A stretch of 64,000 nucleotides of DNA from Ctenosaura bakeri. Its lineage: Eukaryota > Chordata > Lepidosauria > Squamata > Iguanidae. The notes under the pieces are model-generated. The model saw only the letters and a list, made by a program, of their open reading frames with translations. It searched no databases and was not told the origin of the DNA. The stretch covers positions 248,001 to 312,000 of the forward strand of contig CAOLHI010001812.1 of assembly GCA_948474755.1 (NCBI GenBank). The letters run 5' to 3'. Below are positions 1 to 12,972 of this stretch, in pieces. Every line of letters starts with the position of its first letter. Positions within the stretch are counted from its first letter, which is position 1. A program made the position numbers and the translations under genes.

Positions 1-1639
1 ACAACTCAATGCAGTTCTTGACTGCTCACAGCATGGGCATTCCTGTCCCAAAATCTTAAGGGAATGTGTGGGGAAAATAGAGATAAAGAGAGGAGTGCCA
101 CACAAGCCAAACTTCTGGATGCTATTGGTCCACAAACTTTAAAAAAAGTCTTTGTCATGTGAATATGCATATATAACTTCTGTTAGAGTTGCCATGACCC
201 TAGGGCAGCCCACACTAGGTTGCTTCTCACTTCTTGCACGCATGTGCTCTTCTCTCCCAATCCCTTTCCACAAGGAGAGAGTGCGCCTAGTGAAGACATC
301 CAATTTTGCCCCAAATCCATCTGAGAGTGGAATATGCAGCACAATTGCTCTTCCCTGTGCCTTCAGCAAGAAGCACACCAGATCTTGAGACCACAAAGGG
401 CATCTGGATATGTAACAGGGAATGATGGGATGGAGAGGTCCAGGCAGGGTGGCTGGGCCTCTGTGGGCATGGGGAGGTCTCCTCAGAGCTCACAGAAACT
501 TCTCATGTTTTTTCCCCCCTCAAAGAAAGGATGTGGGATTGGAGGGGGTTACAATTTATGGAAATAGGCTGACAAGGGGTATGCAAATGAAAAAAGGTTG
601 GGAAGCACTGCACTAGCAAATTTAAAGAGGAACATGAGGATGTAAATAAAAGTTTACAGTCTTAGGCATTCTGATGATGAACACACTGATCTTTCCTTGC
701 TTACAGCTGTGATATGAGATGATGGGAAAATTGTATCAGAAATATTACAAATGTATTATTGCAACATATGCATAATGCTCAATATAAGTTGAGAGGTCAT
801 CTCTCCAATTATTATATAATTGTGTATGTTTGTGTCTGTGTGTGTGTGTGAAAAACATGTGCTGAACACAGGGGGCAGTGTATGATATCTCTCGTTAAGA
901 TTCTATTAAAGCTATAGCAATGAATCTGGACTAGCAGTCACATCCTCTTTTTGAAGATGTGGTACTATGGTAAACAACCTAGGAGTATTGTACTTACATT
1001 GGGCATTTTTTGTCTTGTGGATGTTATTTCTTTATTCCACCCTGACTAAAGAAAATATTTCAGCTTTAATTACAGATAATAAATGGAAAGCCTTTCTTCT
1101 ATGTTGCTTTCTCAGGCTACCAATAAACATACCAACAGAAAGAACATTAAACAGGGAACACATCTGCAGGACTAAATTCAGCTTGACCTCATTTTACAGC
1201 ACTGTGAATTGATACTGATAGGAATATACAGTGAATTAATTGTTGGCAGAGGACACTCTCACTCCCAGAAGCTTCTGTGCTTTAGACGTTACAAAAATGA
1301 GATACGCTACGCTTGATCTTAGTCTGACCACACAATTTTTATGCATGGTGAGTTTCTAGTATCTAGAAATGTAATTCTTCACTAATTTTTGTCTCAAAGA
1401 AAGCACCAATCAATTTTTGCAGTTTCTTCCTGGTAAGAGAAAGTCTTCGAAACAATACAGTTTTCTAAGCCTATTCACAATTCAGTACTTATTCTGCACA
1501 AAATTCACACATGGTTGTTTTGCACAGAGTACAGCATTTTCTTCACAGAAAACAGAACTTTCTGTGCAGAACTTCCATGAACAAATATTTCTGTCCAGCA
1601 AAATCTTTTAATCATAACTCTATCAAGGAGTGTTATTCC
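1..1639. other. No gene recognised (downstream of ZDHHC3)
   Basis: AT-rich sequence with a hAT terminus at 594-615 and a TG run at 829-850. Short open frames have no family resemblance. Confidence 0.6.
594..615. mobile_element. hAT-like MITE terminus (relic)
   Basis: AAAGGTTGGGAAGCACTGCA is the inverse of a CAGTGCTTCCCAACCTTT terminus. The other end is not clear; the element may extend left to about 460. Confidence 0.4.
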
Positions 1640-2150
1640 TTACAACTGAGCAATTTTACCTCTATTTATTGATGGTGTAGAACATTTGTGAATTCCAAAT
1701 TCTACTGAAATACCTTGACTGCTATTTAATAAGGATTTAATTTCTGCTAGTGATTTTCCATACAGTTTCAATTCATCTATAAATAACAAATTGTTTATTT
1801 CCAAACCTTGTTCTGGTATTTCATAACCATTATTTGCTTTCTTCACTTTTATCAGAAGCGGTACCAATGAAATGTCAAATAACAAGCCATTTTGGGTCCC
1901 ATATTAGGAGAAATGTGGAAAACACAAAAACAGAGAATCACTCTGTAAAATCTCATGCCTAATACTGCGTCTATCAAATTCTGGTCCATTTAATGTTAAT
2001 ATAATTTGATTGTAATTGAGAGGAATTTTCCAATGTTATTGTTGATTCTTCTCATTTTAAGACACCTTCAATATACAAGTATAGCAACGAATCAAATGCT
2101 TTTTTTAAATAGCCAAACCATGCTATGTGCAATTTTCATTTTTACATCCC
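1640..2150 (-). mobile_element. R4-like non-LTR retrotransposon fragment
   Basis: The minus strand encodes INNLLFIDELKLYGKS followed by VEFGIHKCSTPSINRGKI, a diverged RT core of the R4/Dong type (LLFMDDLKLYGK-like; here the catalytic pair reads DE). Upstream minus-strand sequence to about 2,150 gives further RT-like pieces (LKMRRINNNIGKFLS) with frameshifts. Dead fragment. Confidence 0.6.
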
Positions 2151-2852
2151 CCAATCATTTTACCCATTAACAGCTGATCTCCCCTCCCCCCTGAGAACTG
2201 AAACAATTACCCTTCTGTTCTTTTTGGAATGAATTGAGACTGGGCTGAATTAGCTGTTATTCCTGTTAACAATTTAAACATTGTTGGCACACAGGTAGTT
2301 CTCTGGAGTAGCTGCCTTACTTTCATTTTGCATCTAAGCACCTGTGCCCATTATATGCACTCCTGACTGGATCATTTGAGGTTTTTGTAATCCAGACTTG
2401 TACTACCACAAGTCTGCTGATTATTCCTTGTTATACATTATCTCCATTTGGCACTATCACATAGTGAATTCAAAAATCAGACAACACTCCATGAATTAAC
2501 TTGTTTGCATAGCTGATGATGACAACTTCTATATAAAATATCTAAAAATTTCAAGATGTTGTATATTTTTTTTAAAAAAAATGACTCAGCCTTGGCTCTC
2601 AAATTTATGATCTAGAAGGAGTAATACATGAAGAAAAAGGTATGGAGAAGGAAACAAGTACGTTTAGTTACCAGAACTTTTAGGCACCTTAGATGTAGCC
2701 CCCTGGAAATTGGTCCCATAGACACACACAGAAAAGGTCCATGCTATTCCTCCTTCCCTCAGCTACAGCAAGCTGAAATGGCTGCTAACAGGTAGCAGTT
2801 CCAGGAATGGGACAGATGCAGGAAAAAAAGTTCAGGCTGATTCTTCAATGCA

Positions 2853-3165
2853 TTATAGAATCATAGAATCACAGAATCATAGAGTTGGAAGAGACCCCAG
2901 GGGTCATCCAGTCTAAACATACCCAGCTCCCTAAGCCGTTCCTCGTAGGACATGGCTTCCAGACCCTTCACCCTTTTGGTCGCCCTCCTCTGGACACACC
3001 CCAGCTTGTCAATATCCTTCTCGAATTGAGATGCCCAGAACTGGACGCAGTATTCCAAATGAGGCCTAACCAATGCAGAATAGAGTGGTACCATTACCTC
3101 CCTCGATCTAGATGCCATACTCCTATTGATGCAACCCAGTTTAAATTGATCAACCAAGGAACAAC
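2853..3165 (-). mobile_element. CR1 LINE 3' fragment (left half of inverted pair), internally deleted
   Basis: Minus-strand CR1: [20 protein letters not shown] ... ERLRELGMF, then a direct jump to the 3' terminal TGGGAAG/ATTCTATG-type end (2,853-2,900), so about 350 bp normally present are deleted. Confidence 0.88.
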
Positions 3166-3204
3166 CCAGTTTAAATTTTCTTTCATCCTACTGATTTCAC
3201 AAGC

Positions 3205-3723
3205 ACTTACTTACAAGTCTGGGCACCCCAATTCAAGAAGGATATTGACAAGCTGGAGCAAGTCCAGAGGAGGGTGACCAAAATGGTGAGAGGCCTGGAA
3301 AACATGCCCTATGAGGATAGACTGAGAGAGCTGGGTATGTTTAGTCTGCAGAAAAGGAGGTTAAGAGGGGACATGATAGCCATGTTTAAATATTTGAAGG
3401 GATGTCACGTAGAGGAAGGAGGGGGCTTGTTTTCTGCTGCTCCAGAAACCAGGACAAGGAGCAATGGATTCAAGCTGCAGGAAAGGAGATTCCACCTGAA
3501 CCTCAGGAAGAACTTCCTGACAGTCAGGGCTGTCCGGCAGTGGAATCTGCTGCCTCGGAGAGTAGTGGAGTCTCCTACCTTGGAGGTTTTTAAGCAGAGG
3601 CTTGATGGCCATCTGTCGGGAGTGCTTTGAGGGTGTTCCTGCATGACAGGGAGTTGGACTGGATGGCCCGTGTGGTCTCTTCCAACTCTACATTTCTATG
3701 ATTCTATGATTCTATGATTCTAT
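3205..3723 (+). mobile_element. CR1 LINE 3' fragment (right half of inverted pair)
   Basis: Encodes the CR1 ORF2 C-terminus ([20 protein letters not shown] ... [17 protein letters not shown]) with few defects and ends in tandem ATTCTATG octamers at 3,690-3,723. Its 5' end abuts a minus-strand CR1 piece. Confidence 0.92.
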
Positions 3724-3959
3724 ATCTAGTAACGGCCTGTGCAGCTACCCAAAGGGAATAATGTGGTTGGCATTCTTTTGTCATTCAGTTTCCGTAATCA
3801 GAGACCAGGACAGGCAAAAGTGACATCAAGGCCTACATCAGCTGGATTGTCTCTTTCATCCTTGTAGAAGAATAGGATGCCAAGGGAACTGGGAAACCCC
3901 ACCCTCAGAATGTGCACTGGCTAGATTGTGCCATCTAGGCCCATGTACGACCAGTTGCT

Positions 3960-4048
3960 TTGTGGGAAGAAAACTTCACACACATGGTTGGGAATGGCAG
4001 AGGGCTGAACTAGATGGCGGTTGCAGTCCCTTCCAATTCTATGATTAC
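3960..4048 (+). mobile_element. Short CR1-like 3' end
   Basis: AGAGGGCTGAACTAGATGGC followed by CCCTTCCAATTCTATGATTA, a diverged CR1/L3 terminal segment. Confidence 0.6.
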
Positions 4049-6493
4049 CTCCTGTTCCAAAAGAGCTGATTGTTGTGTGTGTTGTAATTGCTGTATAAAT
4101 CCAGTGAGTCTGTAAACGTTTTAAACTGTCATACAGACGTTAAAGATTGGGAGCTTCTCAGAAAAAAACACTGGCAGTCCTAATTCTGTGTGAACATGGC
4201 TAAATACTAAATTCAAACTCAGTGTTAATATGAGTTAATGTCTCACAGCCTTGAGTCCAGATGGAGAAACCAGTCTGTTCCCATTTTTCCCAAATTCAAT
4301 TTATTTATTCATTTTTAATTCTAAAGTTCTTTCCATTACGAATATGGGGGAAAAAATTATAACCTACAATAAAAAATGAATTGAAACAAAATACTCACCC
4401 TTGCCTAGTCTGGTTGGTGGGGTTGTTTTGCAGAAGGTAAGTATGAATACCTTTAAAGAATTTAAACCTGATGGATTTTAACTTCTTTGAACTTATGGGT
4501 TTCTATAGTGTGGCAAACGTGCATGAGAACTAGTGGAGATGGAAAGTGAGTACCACAGAAAGTCACCTCAAAAGTATCACAACTGATTGAAAGAGAGGAC
4601 AACGGGTATGAGGTGAAAATAGTTATTCCTTTTTAATAAGTACCATTGCTCAGTGGTAGTCAGAAAATGAGATACAAAGAGCAAAAATATAGTAAAGTTT
4701 GTAAATGCATACACTTTAATTGCATAGAACAGACCAATGAACAGCCTGACACTGGTCATGAAAATACAGTATTTCCTCAGGTTCCAGTTCATTATTTATT
4801 AAAGCTTTTGAACTAAGGCACCTTTACACCTACAGAACTTGCATTTCTTACTTATGATACACCATAAGACACAAGCTAATTGGTTGCACATTAGGAACTT
4901 AATAGTACAAGTATATTTTCTTTCTCCAAACCAGTCTCTGAGGTGCTGCCTGTGCAAATAATACACTTAACATAGAGCTTTTCAAGGGAGGCCATTCAGC
5001 TGGCTTCAATAGAACTACTCAAAGTAGGCAGAAAGAGACCTAATAATGTAAACGCTGGATTCCAGATAAAGGAGCTATTTAATCCGCAGGATGTTTTAGG
5101 CTCTGCCCCTAAAAAGCTCTTTTAATAAAAGTGCAAGAATGTCAAAATTTGTTTGGGGAAGGAGTTAGAAGCTTAGAAGCACATGAATCATGGTATTCTG
5201 TAAAATAATTTAATCTCAGTCTGCTACATAAAGCTTTACAAAATGGTCTGAGAATGAATAAGGCACTTTTATTTAACACAGGTAGGAATGTTCCTTTAAA
5301 AACAGTTCACAGAGAGTTTTAATTAATATGCATTCCTGGAACTTTTCCTCCATGTCCCTGTCTTTCAACTGAGTATCAAAACTAGCTGGTAAAGGGAAAC
5401 ACAGTTGAAATCCACAGGATAATTGGGCACCATGGATTTCATTCTAACTTGCTGAAAACTGAACTAAATTGAACTGAACTAAATTCCTTTCATGGAGCAA
5501 AGTTCTCCAGTGCCTACCTTCAGTTCCTTTCCTAACGTCACTGGACCTCCATCACATGTGGGGGTTGAAACAAGAAGAAATTCCCCAAAGCTGAGCACTA
5601 TCCCTTTCCTAGTGTGAGTGGAAATAACTTCCATATACATACCATCACCTTTGGATCTGAGGCAATTAGAAAGACCCAGAGCCTTTCATCTCCTTTCTTA
5701 TATCGACAATGTCAAAACCAAAGTCTGCCCATTGCTAGCCAATTTCCCTTCAGTTTAAAGGTAAATTTGTTCCTTGTCAATGTATCAAAATGTTGTAAGA
5801 GTCACTGTTATATAACCCTTCTACAATACTTTTGAATGCACAAACGTACATTGCTGTTCTGTCTTAATAAAATAAAACAGAACAAAACAAAATCATAACC
5901 ATGTATATTCACAAACAAGGACATAACACAAATGTAGGTCAATTTCAAAAGACAATTTTTGACGTGGAAAAACGACTAGTAACATTTTCTCTCATGTATG
6001 AAGACGTAAAAAGTGTAAGAGTAATTTATTCTCATGTTGCATTTTTTTAAAAGATTTATGAGCCACATTTCCTAATAAAGCATCACATAATCGTTTGACT
6101 TATTCCCTTCTCTCAGGGCTATTAGGCCAACAAAATTAAAGCTCTGACAGACACCATTGTGAGCATGTGTTCCACTGTGGGGAATGTCTTAGTAGAAATG
6201 CATTACTGAGCTGAGGGTAACTTTTCCCTTTAGACAATCAACATATACAAGCCAAAATCAGATTTAGTTGCCTCCCATCCATTGGACTATTTAGTTCTCA
6301 AACAGGCACAGGCATGAATCCATTTCTTGGGAACCAGTCTCAAAAAGTAGCTTCTTTTATGCAAATCCAAGAGAATTGTTTCATTTTAAAAAAAGACAAC
6401 CTTCCCACGTAAAGCCAGAAGTAGAACTGACAGTTTTGCAATGTGAAGAGGGAAATCAAGAAATAATTTAAACAAATCCATCAAATTTGACCC
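4049..6493. other. No gene recognised
   Basis: AT-rich intergenic DNA. Nothing above background in either strand. Confidence 0.55.
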
Positions 6494-6700
6494 TTTCATA
6501 CTACAAAGTAATAGCACGATGATTCCACTTTAACTGCCACAGTTGAAACCTATGGCACACTGGGATCTGTGGTTTCATGAAGTATTTAGAATTCTTTGTC
6601 AGGGAGCTCTAGTGCCTCTCCAACCTCCAAATCCCATGATTTCATAGGATGCAGCCACAGAATAATAGCGCTATAACTGAGTAGTGTGAAAAGACTCAGA
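6494..6700. mobile_element. Related MITE, old copy
   Basis: CTTTCATACTACAAAGTAAT ... ATAATAGCGCTATAACTGAG and GTAGTGTGAAAAGA. It shares the GATTCCACTTT / AATAGCGCTATAAC arms with the palindromic family but has different termini and is more diverged. Confidence 0.5.
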
Positions 6701-7368
6701 ATCTAACAAAGTAACTTGTTGTCAATGTGGTGTCTCTGTGTCAATGTGTTATCCCCTTTATTCTAAAAACAAAAAGAAACTGTACAGGTTGTATCTCGTA
6801 TGTTAGGAGCCATGACAGAGTTTCAAAACATAATCCTCCACAATTTTTATTGGGATTGTGCCTTACAGGGAGAGGAGGTTTAAGCCATGGCACCAAAGGA
6901 AACATTTTATACTGTCACTACTTTCAGCCAGGAAACAGTGGCTTCACTCCCACTGTGTGTGTTTGAGAAGTAGCCTACTACAACTTCATTGTGATGTTGA
7001 GACAGTAACTTGTGATGTAACTTGTTGCACTGCTCACTACTTTTCTATTACTTTCTGTTACTTTGGGAGGAAAGAAAACTTTTGGATTGCTAATTCCAAA
7101 TATTAAATAGGGACAGAGTGCTCATTGTCTTCAAAGCTTTCAGTTTCTTTACTTTGCTCTGAATTAGACATTTATATAATATTTCCTGTGGAAACTCAAA
7201 TGCTGGGACAGTTACAATTTATATAACTATATTTTATTGATTTCCATTTATTGAACTACCTTTTCCCCTTCCTGTTGCTTTTTCCGGTATTCTTTCTAAA
7301 GATCTATCCTGATTTAGAAACAATCGTTTAAACTTAAAGTCAGCAGGTTGCAACTTGGAAAACAAGTA

Positions 7369-7754
7369 CAGTCAGCCCTCCACATTTGTGGGTTTCCCTT
7401 TTGTGGATTTGATTATTCACGAATTATTTGCTGTCACCTCTGCTGCCTCCCTATGCCATTTTTTAATAGGGACTGCAAGCCTCATGAGACTGTGAAACTG
7501 CAAACAAGGCTTGTAACTCCTTATTAAAAATGATGTGGGGCATCAGTGGAGGCAGCAGTAAGCCCCACCAGCCCCCCACTTCTGCTTTGTGAAGGAGCCC
7601 TGATGCATTAAAGGTATCCATAGTGGGTTGAATATGGTGATCATACTTTTTTGTGTGTTCAATATGGTTTGGGAGGGCCTAGAGTTATTCATGTTTTTTC
7701 CATTTTCACAGGGATCCTGTGCCCCTAACCCTAGCGGATGTGGAGGGATGACTG
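7369..7754 (+). mobile_element. Tigger/pogo-like MITE, 386 bp, TA target duplication
   Basis: Terminal inverted repeats CAGTCAGCCCTCCACATTTG and CGGATGTGGAGGGATGACTG are flanked by TA on both sides (7,367-7,368; 7,755-7,756). There is no transposase frame. Confidence 0.82.
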
Positions 7755-7837
7755 TATTCACCTTTCTGCTCCTTATATAAGCAAAGCATATTAAAAGTGT
7801 TCTCCTTCGCTCATTAGTCCCTTCTAATGTTGGGGTA

Positions 7838-8020
7838 AGAACTCCAGCTCAAGTAGAACAGCACACCCCTCGCATGACAAAGATTCCCAGATCCAGTCCC
7901 TAGTATCTCCAGTTTTAAAACAATTAGGCAATAGGGGATGAGAAAGACCACTGGGTGAGATTTCAGATAATTGCTACCAGTCAGTAAGACAATACTGGGC
8001 AAAGCAAGCCAATGGTCTCA
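7838..8020 (+). mobile_element. Squamate SINE-like repeat
   Basis: AGATCCAGTCCCTAGTATCTCCAG-type segment, then GCAATAGGGGATGAGAAAGA and GCTACCAGTCAGTAAGACAATACTG. I know this pattern as a dispersed tRNA-derived lizard repeat; the family name is uncertain. Confidence 0.5.
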
Positions 8021-10316
8021 CTCAAGATAAAACAGCTCATGAAAAACAAGAATCTTGACCATTACTGAAGGCAGGAAAGGGGGGCGGGGAAGCAAACAAG
8101 CAAATAACAACAGCAACAACAACAAAAACAGAGACAAACGGGCAGAAGCAGTCATCTGGTCCATGCTCTAAACAGGGAGCTTAGAAGAAAAAACATGAAG
8201 AGCTATTATGGGACAACACTGATTTCACTTCAAGCCAGCAACATTCCCTCAATCACCATAAAAGTGTAAATGCTCCTAGCCCCTCAGAGCGAAAACATCT
8301 GGAAGCTTTTCAGTTCCCACTCTGATATACAGAAATTGACATCCAGATTTTAAAGTGAATATATTACAATTTTGTAAGTAAAGCTTTAAGTGACAACAAT
8401 AGCTTAGGATACAGAGAGCTACTTTAGATGGATTTTTTTAATAAAGCAAATCCATCTTCTCAATAGCAAATATCAAGAAAATTCCTCCTGTTTCAGAAGT
8501 GCATTGCCATAAGAAATAAGATCTGATGTTTAAGCAATACAGATCCAAAATCTCCCAAGGCATGAAGAAAGTAATGTATGGATCTTGGCCACACTGAGCT
8601 CACCCATCGATCACAGAGAGTCCTCCTTCCCATATTTTCAGTATTTTTACAAGAAGTGGCAGTTGAGGTGCTCAAGGCGCTTGCTGATGCTATCCCTACT
8701 GATGAGCACCAAAATGGAAGAATACATCCCTTTAAAAAGCACCCAAGATTAAAGCTGGGGGGGTGCAGAATCAAAGAACCTATTCCCCTACTCTTCAATT
8801 TCATTCATATATATATATATATGTACATATTTACTATATGGAGAGTCTTGCTCTTACATACAATTCCAGTGGTCTCCCATCTACATTGTTGATAAAGTCT
8901 ACACCTGTCCAGCCAGGTTCAATAAAGCTACAGCACCCATCATCCACTGACCACTCATCAGGATCAAAAATATTCCCAACATTTTTCATCTGTTGTTAAA
9001 GATATACAATATCCAAACTGGTCTCTTGGGTAACCTTATTAGTCTTACATAGTAGCCTGAAAATATTCTGTAGGGTTGACCTTATATTAGAGGTGATGGC
9101 CACTGATTACAACCAGCAGAGCCAAGACATTAAGGATTATACCGTTAACATTTACTTCTTGGTAAAATTCACTGAAATAAATTGAGATCAATAGGGCACT
9201 CACAGAAAAATGGTCCAAAGCATTCCAAGATCAACAGCCAAAATATAGCTTTTACCATCACTGCCAGAACTATATATTTTAACTACTCTTTATTTACAAA
9301 CTTATCTTAGTAAGTGCTCGTCTTGCTGAGAAGTGACCACTGTTCCTAATCTTTGTAGTTCTTCTGGTTGCAAGAGAACCATCGTTTGACACAAAAACAG
9401 TCAGTTATAGCACATTAATATTCCCTGAGCAGTCACTTGAAGAAAAAAGAGGTTTTCCAAGGCATTTTTCAATGCATTTCTGCTCAGTGCATTGAGCAGA
9501 AATAAGGACAAGGTTTCATTGGTTTCCCAGAGTCACTTGAATGGTCTGGGTTTCTTGACTATATCGATCACGGAACACGGGAATAAACATAGGTTGGAGG
9601 GGCCAAGGCCCCCTCCCAAATCATCAGCCACAAAAGATCAGGATAACTATGACTCCTCAAAGAACTACCAATCAGAACTGTCCTATTTTATAACCATCTT
9701 TGCATTAAGATAATAGGGTTATATGTATTTTCCCCCTTTCTCTGACATATTAATTTTATGCTTTAAATTTTTTTATAATATTTCATGTATTATTTTGTCA
9801 TTGTCATGATAATTGCATAATTGCTTGTGACATTATTCTTCACTGTATTACATGTTTGTACTGTTTTGTAAAAACACATATGCAATATACAAAATTCATA
9901 ATGACCTGACAAGCTTGATTCCCCCATATTGCTTTAAAAATAGTTCTGGGATCCTTGTTTGACCATTCTACTTTTTGAGAACACACCACATGATCTCACA
10001 GACTACTAAAAGTTAAATTAAGCTTGGTATTTTGCCTCTGAAACAGTATTTCTTATTGCATTTCTTTTGAGGAATTGCCAGCTTTCAACAAAACTGTTAT
10101 TGTTTCCATAGGAACGCAACGAAATTTTGGTTAAAACTGTCATCAGCAGTAGAACAACATTTGGAATGTAGTTGCTTTGCATTCATTTAGTGAGGCCCTC
10201 AACTAGAAAAATGGTAAAGCCTCAAGGCTTTCCTGTAACACGATTCTTTAAAGCTAAGTCTCAAATGCACAATTTTCAACAGGATACTGACATTGGTACA
10301 GGCACTTTTATGTTAT
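8021..10316. other. Intergenic DNA / probable 3' UTR of ZDHHC3 exon B
   Basis: Sequence just below 10,317 should be 3' UTR of the long isoform; a minus-strand AATAAA candidate sits near 9,284. An AT run lies at 8,808-8,822. No other gene is seen. Confidence 0.5.
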
Positions 10317-10553
10317 TCACTGACATACTTCCACAACCACCTCTTGATCAGAAAGCTGCTCAAAAGCTTCCTGGACCACCATCTCAGATGGAGCAACTGT
10401 TGCTGTACCAGCTGGTGGAGACTTCTTGCAACTCAGGTCTGAAAAAGGATTGAACCACCGCAGTGAAAAATCACCCCCGAAAGCCAGCTTCATCCCTTCC
10501 CAGCCGCTGACTTTTTCCCAAGTTGGCTCCTGTTTTTTAAGACGTTCTATGCC
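10317..10553 (-). CDS. ZDHHC3: ZDHHC3 alternative terminal coding exon B (long isoform)
   Basis: Acceptor TGTCTCCTGCAG is followed by 78 codons and TGA. The exon begins [20 protein letters not shown], in the same phase as terminal exon A, so it is a mutually exclusive alternative. Joined to the shared exons it gives 325 residues, close to the long mammalian ZDHHC3 isoform and with a tail resembling ZDHHC7 ([13 protein letters not shown]). The C-terminal 35 residues are acidic and valine-rich and lack the YVV end of exon A. Absence of stops over the full length and a strong splice acceptor argue against a decayed relic. Sequence below 10,317 would be 3' UTR. Confidence 0.82.
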   Translation of the reverse strand, partial: GIERLKKQEPTWEKVSGWEGMKLAFGGDFSLRWFNPFSDLSCKKSPPAGTATVAPSEMVVQEAFEQLSDQEVVVEVCQ

Positions 10554-12245
10554 CTGCAGGAGACAAAACAGTTTGCATTTATTCATTATGGGCAAACACT
10601 GCAGCACTTGGGATTCTGTTGTTAGAATAGCATTAAACATTTAAAAGGTTTTTTTAAAAAAAAAAAGACATGAAGCTTCTTCAAAAAAATAAAAAGCAAA
10701 TGTTCTCTCACAATTTTTTTAAAGAGAAGGGGCAGCTGGCAGTAGGAAGGTATAAATGAGTCTTCATTTCCCATTCATTCAAGAACAAAAACATCTTTTT
10801 GCACATCTTTCTAGGGAAGATTCACAAGTAGCAAGAGTTGTCAGGTATCTCCCCACACACAATTCTGAGCTACTCCAGTGGACTTTGGGTACAGAATCTG
10901 CTCCTCATTCCATGAGATGCCAACTATTATTCTTACTCACCACTCTACAACTTCTGGGTTCCTCTCATAGAAGGAATTGTATTAGGGCAGTCACTTGATT
11001 CAAGAAATACTTGCTAATTAACTGTGTATGTTATACTATATTAACACTGTACCAGATGAAAGAGTCCACAATTAGCTCTAAAGAAAAAAAACTCTTTAAA
11101 TTAGACCCCCTTGCATGACACAGCAGGCACCATCTTCAAATTGCTATTCCATCCTGTGCGTGAGAAAACGAGGAATGCCTCTTCCTCTAAAATGGTGGCT
11201 AAAACCCATGGCTGCTGTTTGTACTTGCATTACAAAATAACAATGAGGGGAATCTGTTACCAGATTAACTGGACATCTTTAAATGGACCAAAATAGTTTA
11301 AATAATTCATCAGTTCTGTCATTAAATGCTGCACATCCTTGCATGCACCTCACAAAAGATTAATACTTTTTCATGAATGATTGTGACACTATACTTGCTG
11401 AGCTCTTCATTTTACCTATAGGAAAGTTTATTCTCTGGCCATTCCAAAAAAGCTGGAAAAGGCAGATTTGCTCCTAGCCTCAGTATGGAGAAAGCATTGA
11501 CTATTTGCAGTGAAACAGAAATTAGAACAAAATAATCTCAGGAAAAGGCTTTATACACTCTTTCCATTTAATTTCTACACAATACAGGTTGTATTGAACA
11601 CTTAACGTACATAAATGTTTTGTCAGGTTTAAACATGTTTTCAAAAATACTTTAAACAAAGTTATTTGATACATTCTGAGTATACCCCATGATTCATTGG
11701 TAATAGTCTCTTAACATATTTAATAAATATGTGAACTTTTAAGTTGTGTCTAATTTTGATTTGGGTTTTTTAAAAAAGGAAGGAAACTCTGGCTATAGAA
11801 GTGGATTATAATTCAAATTTTATTTAAAACAGGCTGGCAATGTCCACTCTAAGGGCCTTAAAGCAAATAATATGTTAGTGAAGTCCGCATGCAAATTTAA
11901 ATCACAATACAAGGTTAGGAACCCATTCTATTAGTCATAATCTTATGTGGGACACAATGAACTGCTCTTACTGTAGAAGAATGAAAATGACATACATCCC
12001 ACTACATAGAGCTCTTTCTATTGCTTGTACCTCAACCACCAGTCAAAGCACTTTGAAATCTGAGAAGTTGAATTTTTGCTCATATATTCTGCTCTGCAGG
12101 TTCTGAAATATGCTAGGACTTAGCTACTACAAGGACATACTCTCAGCAATAAGTTGATAAACATTCTGCACTCTATTTAGCAAAGACTCAGGGACTATTC
12201 ACACAGCTTTTTCTTATACAATGCCAACTCTTTCAGTGTATTTTG

Positions 12246-12778
12246 AGAATAAAGCTCTATCAGGAACAGCTTAGGGAGTTGAGTATGTTCAGCTTGGAGA
12301 AAATTAGTCTGAGAGGTGATATAATAACCATCTTTAAATATTTGAAAGTATGTAACAGTGGTTCTCAAATTTGAGTCCTGCATATATTTTGGACTTCAAC
12401 TCCCAGAGGTCCTAGCTATTTTGGTCAATGCTCAAGAATTATGGAGAATGAAGTCCCAAACATCTGGGGACCAGAGTTAAAGAACTGCTAAGGTAGAAGA
12501 TGTAGATGATGGAGTAAGCATGTTTTTACTACTTGAGGCTAGGACACAAAGCATTGGACTCAGTTTCAAAGAGACTCCACATGAATGTTAGGAAGAACTT
12601 CCTGACATTAAGAGATGTTCGACAGTGAAATGGACTGCCAGGAAGGGTCCTCCCTCTTTGCAGGACTTTAAACGATGCTTAGGTGTCCACCTCTAAGGAT
12701 GCTTTAGAAGTGGTTTCCTGCATGGCAAGGGCTTGGACTACATATCTTGTAGTTCCTTCCAGCCACATGATTCTATGA
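12246..12778 (+). mobile_element. Diverged CR1 LINE 3' fragment, split by a hAT-like MITE
   Basis: CR1-like C-terminus (GGGAGTTGAGTATGTTCAGC; AGGAAGAACTTCCTGACATT; ending ATGATTCTATGA), clearly older than the other copies. The interval 12,356-12,491 is a separate insertion. Confidence 0.8.
12356..12491. mobile_element. hAT-like MITE inside CR1
   Basis: Begins CAGTGGTTCTCAAA, a Charlie/hAT-type terminus, and contains the inverted pair GGACTTCAACTCCCAGA / AATGAAGTCCCAAACATCTG. It interrupts the diverged CR1 and so is younger. Confidence 0.65.
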
Positions 12779-12846
12779 CTGCTCCAACATTTTGAAGTCA
12801 CAACTTACTAAATCGTGGGAACTATTTCTGATATTTAATCTTTCAG

Positions 12847-12972
12847 GAAAAAAACTAGCATCTATGGTGGAAAAGGCATGTATTTTACTGGAGACCCCAG
12901 AAGTTGTATCTGAAGATGTGAAAGCCTCAAGAACTGTTCTTCCCGAAGGAAAGGCCAAGATCCATTATGCAG
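12847..12972 (+). other. Orphan exon-like open stretch (unrecognised)
   Basis: 126 nt bounded by TTTAATCTTTCAG and GCAG|GTATGA, open in one plus-strand frame that also extends on both sides (LASMVEKACILLETPEVVSE ...). It lies antisense in the ZDHHC3 gene between the two terminal exons. I do not recognise the protein; it may be chance. Confidence 0.25.

Noticed and set aside
3361..3644. Minus-strand frames over CR1 copies (also 24,454-24,789, 32,986-33,279 and 58,131-58,466)
   Set aside because: Recurrent antisense shadows of the conserved CR1 C-terminus, not genes.
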